DNA of 14,253 nt from contig JBJEUH010000164.1 in the NCBI GenBank assembly GCA_051883735.1, positions 1 to 14,253 on the forward strand, in the 5' to 3' direction. How positions within the stretch are numbered: position 1 is the stretch's first letter; the number at the start of each line of letters is the position of its first letter. The position numbers and the translations under genes were made by a program. Of this stretch, positions 1 to 5,479 are shown in pieces. The notes under the pieces are model-generated. The model was given only the letters and a program-made list of their open reading frames with translations. It did not search any database and had not been told where the DNA came from. This stretch comes from Ventricola sp051883735 (lineage in GTDB: Bacteria; Bacillota; Clostridia; Christensenellales; Aristaeellaceae).

Positions 1-128
1 AGGAGCGCACCTGGGACTGCGCCTGCCACGGTTCCCGCTTTTCGGAGACGGGAAAGCTTCTGGACAACCCGGCTTTGGGCGATCTGCCCACGGCTCCGCC
101 GCAGAAAAAAGACATGCCGCAGGCATAA
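1..128 (+). CDS. C-terminal end of a Rieske [2Fe-2S] domain protein (partial, 5' end outside window)
   Basis: Reading from base 3, 41 residues end at TAA 126-128. Residues 4-13 read WDCACHGSRF, the second cluster-binding box of Rieske proteins: Cys6 and His9 would ligate the [2Fe-2S] iron, and Cys8 is the position that forms a disulfide in cytochrome bc1-type members. It is followed by SETGKLLDNPALGDLP, matching the usual G-x-L-x-x-P-A continuation. In Clostridia this tail most often closes a protein of about 500 residues with an N-terminal FAD amine-oxidase-like domain and a C-terminal Rieske domain. That whole-protein identity is inference, because only the tail is present. The first Rieske box and any FAD domain lie left of the window. 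A stand-alone ferredoxin-like Rieske protein is the alternative. The gene converges on the symporter at 434-1834. Confidence 0.75.
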   Translation, partial: ERTWDCACHGSRFSETGKLLDNPALGDLPTAPPQKKDMPQA

Positions 129-142
129 GGCTTGCGGCATGT
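112..142 (-). terminator. Hairpin with a T tract on the minus strand
   Basis: Perfect 10-bp stem ACATGCCGCA (112-121) / TGCGGCATGT (133-142) with an 11-base loop. On the minus strand it is followed by CTTTTTTC (complement of 104-111), the intrinsic-terminator pattern. On the plus strand the hairpin is followed by A residues, so it does not look like a classic terminator for the Rieske gene, whose stop codon lies in the loop. It would stop transcripts running leftward out of the symporter gene, although those must first cross about 290 bases of other hairpins. Confidence 0.5.
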
Positions 143-189
143 GCAAAAAAGTCTGATGTCCGGCTCCATGCAAGCCAACATTCCTCACC

Positions 190-238
190 GTCAGGTAACG
201 CTTCGCTCCCTGACTGCTTCTTTTGATGGCTTCGCCAT
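190..238 (-). repeat. Hairpin repeat module 2, copy 1
   Basis: On the minus strand this reads ATGGC-GAA-GCCAT (238-226), a short linker ending in CAAAAGAAGCA, then an outer stem GTCAGG...CCTGAC (214-209 with 195-190) enclosing GAGCGAAGCG. The same order of parts (small hairpin with a GAA loop, CAAA-containing linker, outer stem enclosing a GAGCnGAAG core) recurs at 5328-5382 with different stem bases. Orientation is assigned by comparison with element copies A and C. Confidence 0.5.
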
Positions 239-365
239 ATTAGGATACGTTAGGGCTGCTGACCCGGGAACCCGGCATAGTCGCGCAAGCGCTCCTTGCC
301 GTTTCCGACACTCCGCCTGCCTGCTTCCGCCACTGGCGGCGGCAGGTTCCGGTCCCTGAACCTGC

Positions 366-404
366 TTGGGGATTTCATCCCCAAACCCCTTCTTCGCTTC
401 GCGC
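366..404 (-). repeat. Dispersed 3' intergenic element, copy A (short form)
   Basis: On the minus strand it reads GCGCGAAGCGAAGAAGGG then GT and one perfect hairpin, TTGGGGAT-GAA-ATCCCCAA (384-366). It shares its leading 18-base module with copies B (5049-5116), C (5393-5461) and D (7657-7717) but has one hairpin where they have two. It begins 29 bases after the symporter stop codon, with the leading module nearest the gene, as in the other copies. Confidence 0.85.
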
Positions 405-433
405 GTATGAAAGCAGCTGAAATGGCATCCATT

Positions 434-1834
434 TTACAGCCTGACGACGCCCAGCGACTGCAGCAGCAGGAACACCAGCAGCACCGGCGCGACCACCTTG
501 ACCATCGCGACATAGAGCTTCTCGCGGCCAAAGCGCTCGCCGTTGCGCGTGACCTCCTCAATGGTGCTCCTGGGGCCCAGCACCCAGCCGACCAGCACGC
601 AGGTCGCCACGGAGACGACCGGCATCAGCACAAAGTTGCTGATGTAGTCGAGCACGTCGAGCACCTGGCCCACGCTGTCGTTGGGCAGGCGCAGCTCGAA
701 GTAGAACACGTTGTAGCCCAGGCACACGGCCAGGCCGATGACCAGCGCCACGGCGGTCACGCCCAGCGTCGCCTTCGTGCGGCCGGCATGCAGCCTGTCC
801 TGCACGCAGGAGACGACCGCCTCCATGATGGACACCGACGAGGTCAGCGCCGCGAAGGCGACCATCAGAAAGAACACCATGCCGACCACCGCGCCCACGG
901 GGCCCATCGCCTCAAAGATCCTGGGCAGGGAGATGAACATCAAACTCGGGCCGGCGCTCATGCCCTCCGTGCCCATGAACGTGTACACCGCGGGCACGAT
1001 CATCAGGCCCGCCAGGAACGCGACCAGCGTATCGAAAATCTCGATCTGGTTGACCGCCTTCACGATGTTGGTTTCCTTCTTCACATAGGAGCCGTAGGTG
1101 ATCATGATGCCCATCGCCACGCTGACGGAGAAAAACAGCTGGCCCAGCGCGTCCATGAGCACGACCAGAAAGCGTCCCAGCGTCATGCCGGAGAAATCGG
1201 GAATCACATAGACCCGCATGCCCTCAAGGCCCGTGCGCGTCACGCCCGCCGCGTCCGTGTGCTCAAGCGTCAGCGAGAAGCAGGCGATGGCGACAATCAG
1301 CAGCAGCAGAACCGGCATCAGGATGCGCGAGAGCTTCTCGATCCCCTTGTCCACGCCCTTGTACACGACGAACCACGTCGCCGCCAGGAACACAAGGAAC
1401 CAGAGGATCGGGCTGCCGACGCCGGTGATGAAGCCGGCGAAGTACCCGTCCGCCGCAGCGGCAGCGCCCGCGCCCGTCAGGAAATCCGCCAGATACTTGA
1501 GCACCCAGCCGCCAATCACGCAGTAGTACGGCAGAATCAGCGACGGCACCAGGGAGGCCAGCGCGCCCAGCCAGCCGAATTTTTCATGCATCGCGCGATA
1601 GGCCGTCAGCGGGCTCTTGCCGGTCTTCCGGCCGATGGCAATCTCCGTCGTCAGCAGCGTAAAGCCAAAGGTGAGCGCCAGCACCAGATAGCACAGCAGG
1701 AAGACGCCGCCGCCGTCCTTGGCCGCCAGATACGGGAAGCGCCAGATGTTTCCAAGGCCCACCGCGCTGCCCGCCGCCGCGAGCACGAAGCCGATGGAGC
1801 CGGAAAAGGTGCTTCTCTTTTCTTTGCTTTCCAT
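434..1834 (-). CDS. Sodium-dependent amino-acid transporter, neurotransmitter:sodium symporter (SNF/NSS) family
   Basis: 466 residues. An integral membrane symporter of the LeuT/MhsT/Tyt1 family, taking up an amino acid with Na+; the substrate cannot be read from sequence. Residues 11-45 hold the family signature in helix 1, AGSAVGLGNIWRFPY (21-35), with the unwound GLGN segment that binds Na+ and substrate, followed by GGG (41-43) opening helix 2. I count eleven hydrophobic helices, the last near 445-464 with only a two-residue tail, which matches the 11-helix bacterial members rather than 12-helix LeuT. The start is set at ATG 1834 because GGAGG lies six bases upstream (1841-1845) and a promoter at 1876-1904 places the transcript start near 1869. 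An in-frame ATG at 1870 would fall at or before that point. The gene is monocistronic and divergent from scfA, with repeat copy A after its stop. Confidence 0.93.
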   Translation of the reverse strand: MESKEKRSTFSGSIGFVLAAAGSAVGLGNIWRFPYLAAKDGGGVFLLCYLVLALTFGFTLLTTEIAIGRKTGKSPLTAYRAMHEKFGWLGALASLVPSLILPYYCVIGGWVLKYLADFLTGAGAAAAADGYFAGFITGVGSPILWFLVFLAATWFVVYKGVDKGIEKLSRILMPVLLLLIVAIACFSLTLEHTDAAGVTRTGLEGMRVYVIPDFSGMTLGRFLVVLMDALGQLFFSVSVAMGIMITYGSYVKKETNIVKAVNQIEIFDTLVAFLAGLMIVPAVYTFMGTEGMSAGPSLMFISLPRIFEAMGPVGAVVGMVFFLMVAFAALTSSVSIMEAVVSCVQDRLHAGRTKATLGVTAVALVIGLAVCLGYNVFYFELRLPNDSVGQVLDVLDYISNFVLMPVVSVATCVLVGWVLGPRSTIEEVTRNGERFGREKLYVAMVKVVAPVLLVFLLLQSLGVVRL

Positions 1835-1875
1835 GTCGTCCCTCCAAATGTATTTCTGTGATCGCATCACGTTCT

Positions 1876-1904
1876 ACTATACTATCCAATTCCGTTTCCC
1901 GCAA
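1876..1904 (-). promoter_or_regulatory. Sigma-A-type promoter of the symporter gene
   Basis: On the minus strand, TTGCGG (1904-1899), exactly 17 bases, then TATAGT (1881-1876). The expected transcript start near 1869 gives a leader of about 35 bases to ATG 1834. It lies in an AT-rich patch unusual for this GC-rich window. Confidence 0.65.
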
Positions 1905-1921
1905 CCCCTTTCACGAAAATT

Positions 1922-1948
1922 GCGCCGGCTGCGCAGGACAGCCGGCGC
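1922..1948. repeat. Perfect 10-bp palindrome between two divergent promoters
   Basis: GCGCCGGCTG (1922-1931) and its exact complement CAGCCGGCGC (1939-1948) are separated by seven bases. It lies between the symporter promoter (-35 at 1899-1904) and the scfA promoter (-35 at 1975-1980). On the minus strand it is followed by AATTTTCG, so it could be a weak leftward terminator; equally it could be a regulator-binding site or an insulator. The sequence does not decide. Confidence 0.5.
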
Positions 1949-1974
1949 TCCGCCATTTTGGGCCGCGGGATTGC

Positions 1975-2003
1975 TTGACTTACATGCCGCCCTGTGCTAT
2001 ACT
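1975..2003 (+). promoter_or_regulatory. Strong extended -10 promoter of the SCIFF cassette
   Basis: TTGACT (1975-1980), a 17-base spacer, then TATACT (1998-2003), with an extended -10 TG at 1995-1996. Both hexamers match the sigma-A consensus at five of six positions. Transcription should start near 2010, giving a leader of about 75 bases before scfA. This is the best promoter in the window and implies high expression of the precursor peptide. Confidence 0.85.
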
Positions 2004-2085
2004 TTGGATGATTATCGGGCCGTATCGGCGCTGAGCGCGGAGGCGGCAAACAATCAAATCTATTTGAGAAGTGGAGATAGCGGTT

Positions 2086-2226
2086 ATGGAGAGAATCAAG
2101 ACGCTTGAGACCCGCGACATGTGCGAGAGCGCGAAGAACGGCGGCTGCGGCGAGTGCCAGACCTCTTGCCAGTCCGCCTGCAAGACCAGCTGCGGCGTGG
2201 CCAATCAGCAGTGCGAGAACAAGTAA
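2086..2226 (+). CDS. scfA: SCIFF (six cysteines in forty-five) ranthipeptide precursor
   Basis: 46 residues, with GGAG at 2073-2076 as ribosome binding site. It contains the SCIFF core CGECQTSCQSACKTSC at residues 21-36 and ends CENK. SCIFF peptides are ribosomally made and receive thioether crosslinks from the adjacent radical SAM SPASM enzyme; their role is unsettled, with signalling proposed in some clostridia. Two departures from the usual pattern are visible. There are seven cysteines (13, 21, 24, 28, 32, 36, 43), Cys13 being extra. Residue 37 is Gly, where typical members have Thr right after the last core Cys. In the characterised CteA and Tte1186a peptides, as I recall, the crosslink joins Cys32 to Thr37. 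Thr34 remains next to the core. It is the first gene of the cassette, separated from the maturase by a terminator. Confidence 0.95.
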   Translation: MERIKTLETRDMCESAKNGGCGECQTSCQSACKTSCGVANQQCENK

Positions 2227-2229
2227 CTC

Positions 2230-2262
2230 AAAAAAGCTTGCCGCCTTCGGGCGGCACTTTTT
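2230..2262 (+). terminator. Intrinsic terminator between scfA and scfB
   Basis: Perfect 7-bp stem TGCCGCC (2239-2245) / GGCGGCA (2250-2256) closed by the stable tetraloop TTCG, with A6 before it (2230-2235) and T5 after it (2258-2262). It starts three bases after the scfA stop. No convincing promoter lies between it and scfB, so scfB is probably expressed by read-through, keeping maturase below precursor. Confidence 0.92.
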
Positions 2263-2318
2263 ATGTTCATCTCCCGGCATGGATCGGTTGATTCACTTCA
2301 TGATCTTTGGAGGAAAGT

Positions 2319-3704
2319 ATGCTTCATCAGTACAAGCTCAACGGCTACAACATCGTGCTGGACACCTGCTCCGGCTCCGTGCACTCCGTGGACGACGTGG
2401 CCTACGACATCATCGCGATGTTTGAAAATGCGACGGAGGACGAGATCGTCGCGGCCATGATGGACAAGTACGGCGAACGCGAGGATGTGACCGAGGAGGA
2501 GATCCGCCTGTGCATCGGCGACGTGGCGGCGCTCAAGGCGCGGGGCAAGCTCTTCACCCCGGACACCTTCGCGCCGATGGCCGGCGCCCTCAAGGAGCGC
2601 TCCGGCGACGTGGTCAAGGCGCTGTGCCTGCACGTCGCCCACACCTGCAACCTCAACTGCTCCTACTGCTTCGCCAGCCAGGGCAAGTACCACGGCGACC
2701 GCGCGCTGATGAGCTTTGAGGTCGGCAAGCGCGCGCTCGACTTCCTCATCGAGCACTCCGGCACGCGCCGCAACCTGGAGGTCGACTTCTTCGGCGGCGA
2801 GCCGCTGATGAACTGGGACGTGGTCAAGCAGCTGGTGCAGTATGCGCGCAGCGTGGAAAAGCAGCACGGCAAGCGCTTCCGCTTCACCCTGACCACCAAC
2901 GGCATGCTGATTGACGACGACGTGATCGAGTTCTCCAACCGGGAGATGAGCAACGTCGTGCTCAGCCTCGACGGCCGAAAGGAGATTCACGATCGCCTGC
3001 GCGTCGATTACGCGGGCAACGGCAGCTACGACCGCATCGTGCCCAAGTTCAAGCGGTTTGTGCAGGCGCGCGGCAACAGGAACTACTACATGCGCGGCAC
3101 GTTCACGCACGCCAACCCGGACTTTACAAAGGACGTCTTCCACATGGCGGACATGGGCTTCACCGAGCTGAGCATGGAGCCGGTGGTCTGCGCCGAGGGC
3201 GACCCGGCCGCTCTGACGAAAGAGGACATCGAAACCGTCAAGGACCAGTACGAGATTCTGGCGAAGGAAATGCTTCATCGCCAGCAGGAGGGCCGTCCCT
3301 TCACCTTCTATCACTACATGCTCGACCTCACCGAGGGCCCGTGCATCTACAAGCGCATCTCCGGCTGCGGCTCCGGCACGGAGTACATGGCCGTCACCCC
3401 GTGGGGCGATCTGTACCCCTGCCATCAGTTCGTGGGCGAGGAGCGCTACAAGCTGGGCAACCTCTGGGACGGCGTGACCAACACGGCGCTTCGCGAGGAA
3501 TTCCGCGCGTGCAACGCCTATGCCCGTCCCGAGTGCGCGGACTGCTGGGCCAAGCTCTACTGCTCCGGCGGCTGCTCGGCCAACGCCTACCACGCCACCG
3601 GCAGCATCCGCGGCGTATACAAGCCGGGCTGCGAGCTGTTCAAAAAGCGCATCGAGTGCGCGATCATGATGCGCGTGGCCGAGGACGCGGAGAGGAACAG
3701 GTAA
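2319..3704 (+). CDS. scfB: SCIFF peptide maturase, radical SAM/SPASM thioether-forming enzyme
   Basis: 461 residues. Installs thioether bridges on the SCIFF peptide in the cytoplasm using S-adenosylmethionine and Fe-S clusters. Residues 1 to about 95 form the N-terminal peptide-recognition region (it begins MLHQYKLNGYNIVLD). The radical SAM motif CNLNCSYC gives Cys110, Cys114 and Cys117, and GGEPL at 159-163 is the SAM-binding motif. The C-terminal SPASM region has Cys342, 350, 368, 398, 406, 409, 415, 419 and 438, enough for two auxiliary 4Fe-4S clusters. The start at ATG 2319 has GGAGG at 2309-2313, five bases upstream; an in-frame TTG at 2307 lies before that site and is rejected. It follows scfA by 92 bases containing a terminator, and its TAA is directly followed by the ATG of the next gene. 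Confidence 0.95.
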   Translation: MLHQYKLNGYNIVLDTCSGSVHSVDDVAYDIIAMFENATEDEIVAAMMDKYGEREDVTEEEIRLCIGDVAALKARGKLFTPDTFAPMAGALKERSGDVVKALCLHVAHTCNLNCSYCFASQGKYHGDRALMSFEVGKRALDFLIEHSGTRRNLEVDFFGGEPLMNWDVVKQLVQYARSVEKQHGKRFRFTLTTNGMLIDDDVIEFSNREMSNVVLSLDGRKEIHDRLRVDYAGNGSYDRIVPKFKRFVQARGNRNYYMRGTFTHANPDFTKDVFHMADMGFTELSMEPVVCAEGDPAALTKEDIETVKDQYEILAKEMLHRQQEGRPFTFYHYMLDLTEGPCIYKRISGCGSGTEYMAVTPWGDLYPCHQFVGEERYKLGNLWDGVTNTALREEFRACNAYARPECADCWAKLYCSGGCSANAYHATGSIRGVYKPGCELFKKRIECAIMMRVAEDAERNR

Positions 3705-5045
3705 ATGAACACGCCCATCGCGGACTTTGTGCGGCGCTACGCCGCATCCGGCACGGCGCGTCTGCACATGCCCGGTCACAAAGGCCGGGCATTTCTCGGC
3801 TGCGAGGCGCTGGACATCACGGAGATCGCCGGGGCCGACAGCCTGTACGAGGCGGACGGCATCATCCGGGAGAGCGAGGAAAACGCCTCGCATCTCTTCG
3901 GCTCCGCGCGCACGATTCTTTCCACCGAGGGCTCCAGCCAGTGCATCCGCGCGATGCTGTTCCTCTGCCTGACCTGCCGCGCGCCCGGCGTCAGGCCGGT
4001 CGTCGTTGCCGCGCGCAACGTGCACAAGGCGTTCGTCTTCGCCGCGGCGCTGCTGGACATCGACGTCGTCTGGCTCTGGCCGGAAAGCATGACCTCGCTG
4101 TGCGCCTGCGAGGTGACGCCCCAGCGCCTGGAGCGCACGCTCTGTGCCATGGATGCGCCGCCCGCGGCGGTCTACATCACCAGCCCGGATTACCTCGGCG
4201 GGCAGGCGGACGTCGCCGCACTCGCCCGGATCTGCCATGCGCATGGCACGGTGCTGGCCGTGGACAACGCACACGGCGCGTACCTGCGCTTCCTCTCCCC
4301 CAGCCGGCATCCGCTCGACCTCGGCGCGGACATCTGCTGCGATTCCGCGCACAAGACGCTGCCCGTGCTCACCGGCGGCGCGTACCTGCACATTGCCAAA
4401 TCCGCACCCGCCGCCTTTGCGCAGCAGGCCAAACAGGCCATGGCGCTCTTTGGCTCCACCAGCCCTTCCTACCTGACGCTCACGTCGCTGGACCTGTGCA
4501 ACGCCTACCTGGCCAGCGGGTATGCGCGGGCGCTGTCTGAAACCGTCGGGCGCATCGGCGCGCTGCGCGTCCGCCTCGCGGAAAACGGCTGGCAGGCGCT
4601 CCCGTCCGATCCGCTGAAGCTGACGCTGGATGCGTGCGCGGCGGGGACGACCGGCACGGCGCTGGCCCAGCGCCTGCGCGAGCGCGGCGTGGAATGCGAG
4701 TTCGCCGACCCGGAGACGATCGTCTTCATGCTCACGCCTGAAACCCCGCAGGCGGACATGGATCGCCTGGCCGAAGCGCTGGGTGCCTGTCAGGGGAGTG
4801 CGCGGCCGCGTCCCGTCCTGCCCATGGCCAAAGGCGAGCGCGTCTGCTCTATCCGCGAGGCGGTGTTTGCCCCGCACGACACGGTTCCCGCCGGAGAAGC
4901 GCTGGGCCGCGTCTGCGGCGCGCCGACCGTCGCCTGCCCGCCCGCGATTCCGATCGCGGTGTCCGGCGAGGTGATCACGAGGGAGGCGATCGCGCTGCTT
5001 GCGCACTACGGGATAGAGAATGTGGATGTGCTCAAGCTGCGCTGA
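3705..5045 (+). CDS. PLP-dependent Orn/Lys/Arg decarboxylase-family enzyme
   Basis: 446 residues, fold-type I pyridoxal-phosphate enzyme related to the short Gram-positive decarboxylases such as SpeA and YaaO. Visible landmarks: HMPGHKG at 21-27, STEGSS at 73-78 (phosphate-binding loop), NVHK at 105-108, DNAH at 187-190 (Asp for the pyridine nitrogen), and SAHKT at 214-218 with Lys217 as the expected Schiff-base lysine. The C-terminal domain is present (roughly 375-446, including VSGEVITREA). Substrate specificity (Arg, Lys, Orn or another amino acid) cannot be read. The ATG abuts the scfB stop (TAAATG) with AGAGG at 3691-3695, so the two are very likely translated from one message. A role in the SCIFF pathway is not implied by the family; polyamine synthesis is the default expectation. 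Confidence 0.88.
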   Translation: MNTPIADFVRRYAASGTARLHMPGHKGRAFLGCEALDITEIAGADSLYEADGIIRESEENASHLFGSARTILSTEGSSQCIRAMLFLCLTCRAPGVRPVVVAARNVHKAFVFAAALLDIDVVWLWPESMTSLCACEVTPQRLERTLCAMDAPPAAVYITSPDYLGGQADVAALARICHAHGTVLAVDNAHGAYLRFLSPSRHPLDLGADICCDSAHKTLPVLTGGAYLHIAKSAPAAFAQQAKQAMALFGSTSPSYLTLTSLDLCNAYLASGYARALSETVGRIGALRVRLAENGWQALPSDPLKLTLDACAAGTTGTALAQRLRERGVECEFADPETIVFMLTPETPQADMDRLAEALGACQGSARPRPVLPMAKGERVCSIREAVFAPHDTVPAGEALGRVCGAPTVACPPAIPIAVSGEVITREAIALLAHYGIENVDVLKLR

Positions 5046-5048
5046 TAC

Positions 5049-5116
5049 GCGCGAAGCGAAAAAGGGAGTCTGAGGGATAAGATCCCTCAGGCGGGGTTTG
5101 GGGCCCGCGGCCCCAA
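5049..5116 (+). repeat. Dispersed 3' intergenic element, copy B
   Basis: It begins three bases after the decarboxylase stop. GCGCGAAGCGAAAAAGGG and AGTC lead into hairpin 1, TGAGGGAT-AAG-ATCCCTCA (5071-5089), then GGCGGGG and hairpin 2, TTGGGGCC-CGC-GGCCCCAA (5098-5116). It is the only copy on the plus strand and follows the only plus-strand gene among the four, so its orientation relative to the preceding gene is the same as in the others. Confidence 0.88.
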
Positions 5117-5143
5117 CGTCCCCTTATATCATTCAAAAAAGTA

Positions 5144-5181
5144 GTCTCAGAGCAGGCTGCGCAGCAGCCTACGATTGAGAC
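5144..5181. repeat. Nested stem-loop
   Basis: Outer arms GTCTCA (5144-5149) and TGAGAC (5176-5181) enclose inner arms GGCTGC (5155-5160) and GCAGCC (5164-5169) with a three-base loop. There is no T tract. It lies between repeat copy B and the bidirectional terminator. The function is unknown. Confidence 0.5.
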
Positions 5182-5244
5182 GGGTCTGATCCGCAAAGCC
5201 GGAATTCAAGCCCAGAACTCAAGCCCCGATTCAAGTTCAAAACG

Positions 5245-5282
5245 CAGGGAGCTTTCCAGCACATCCGCCGGAAAGCTCCCTG
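5245..5282. terminator. Bidirectional terminator between convergent genes
   Basis: Perfect 13-bp stem CAGGGAGCTTTCC (5245-5257) / GGAAAGCTCCCTG (5270-5282) with a 12-base loop. It is flanked by AAAA on the left, which reads TTTT on the minus strand, and by TTT on the right. Both U-runs are short, but the stem is the longest perfect one in the window and sits midway between genes transcribed toward each other. Confidence 0.75.
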
Positions 5283-5327
5283 TTTATGCGCTCTTTGCTT
5301 CAAGCCTGTTTGAAGCCGTGTTGCCGG

Positions 5328-5382
5328 AATCGCAATAGTCGCCTTCGGCTCCGCTGCGATTCTTGCCTTTGAGGCTTCGCCT
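5328..5382 (-). repeat. Hairpin repeat module 2, copy 2
   Basis: On the minus strand: AGGC-GAA-GCCT (5382-5372), a linker containing CAAAGGCAAG, then outer stem AATCGCA/TGCGATT (5361-5355 with 5334-5328) enclosing GGAGCC-GAA-GGC. The order of parts matches 190-238, but the paired bases differ in both the small hairpin and the outer stem. It directly adjoins element copy C. Confidence 0.5.
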
Positions 5383-5392
5383 ATGGGGAACG

Positions 5393-5461
5393 ATGGGGGC
5401 CTTGCCCCCATACCCCTGCCTGAGGGATTTCATCCCTCAGACTCCCTTCTTCGCTTCGCGC
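5393..5461 (-). repeat. Dispersed 3' intergenic element, copy C
   Basis: On the minus strand: GCGCGAAGCGAAGAAGGG, AGTC, hairpin 1 TGAGGGAT-GAA-ATCCCTCA (5439-5421), a GGCAGGGGT linker, and hairpin 2 ATGGGGGC-AAG-GCCCCCAT (5411-5393). It starts 18 bases after the stop of the spore lipoprotein gene. It matches copy B base for base through most of hairpin 1 but differs in hairpin 2 with pairing kept. Confidence 0.88.
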
Positions 5462-5479
5462 GGCGCAAAGCCACGTTTT

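Larger units (their letters stand above)
129..433. other. Hairpin-rich convergent intergenic region, no credible gene
   Basis: No frame here has a plausible start with a ribosome binding site and family-like content. The open frames crossing it are repeat-derived or shadows of the symporter. It holds repeat module 2 (190-238), a GC-rich inverted repeat CCGCC-act-GGCGG near 327-339, a 7-bp hairpin CAGGTTC (343-349) / GAACCTG (358-364), and repeat element copy A (366-404). The density of short perfect palindromes is far above that of the coding regions. Confidence 0.6.
5046..5479. other. Convergent intergenic region filled with hairpins and repeats, no credible gene
   Basis: It separates the rightward decarboxylase from the leftward spore lipoprotein. 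It holds repeat copy B (5049-5116), a nested stem-loop (5144-5181), a 13-bp bidirectional terminator (5245-5282), a 7-bp inverted repeat GCTTCAA/TTGAAGC (5297-5303 with 5310-5316), module 2 copy 2 (5328-5382) and repeat copy C (5393-5461). The stretch 5182-5244 has loose repetition of TTCAAG/CTCAAG words. The frames open across it lack ribosome binding sites and recognisable protein content. Confidence 0.7.

Noticed and set aside
250..561. A minus-strand open frame of 103 codons running from within the symporter into the repeat region
   Set aside because: Its first half is out of frame within the symporter gene, and its second half is translated hairpin repeat sequence. It is not a gene, although frames like this may be annotated wherever the repeat occurs.
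296..1861. A plus-strand open frame of 521 codons opposite the symporter
   Set aside because: Its composition (His, Gln, Arg and Ala rich) is typical of the antisense of a membrane protein gene, and it has no motif or ribosome binding site. Similar long mirror frames at 6169-7734, 7858-9078, 9976-11814 and 11904-13229 are rejected for the same reason.
1835..1870. A 12-residue N-terminal extension of the symporter starting at 1870
   Set aside because: The predicted transcript starts near 1869, and a strong GGAGG precedes the internal ATG at 1834.
2298..5006. A minus-strand open frame of 902 codons opposite scfB and the decarboxylase
   Set aside because: It is rich in Arg, His, Ala and Val with no recognisable domain, has no ribosome binding site, and lies opposite two genes with complete family motifs. 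GC-rich third positions create such mirror frames.
5049..5116. A G-quadruplex in repeat copy B
   Set aside because: There are four runs of three or more G, but one loop is about 15 bases long and the G runs are paired in perfect hairpins, which is the simpler structure.
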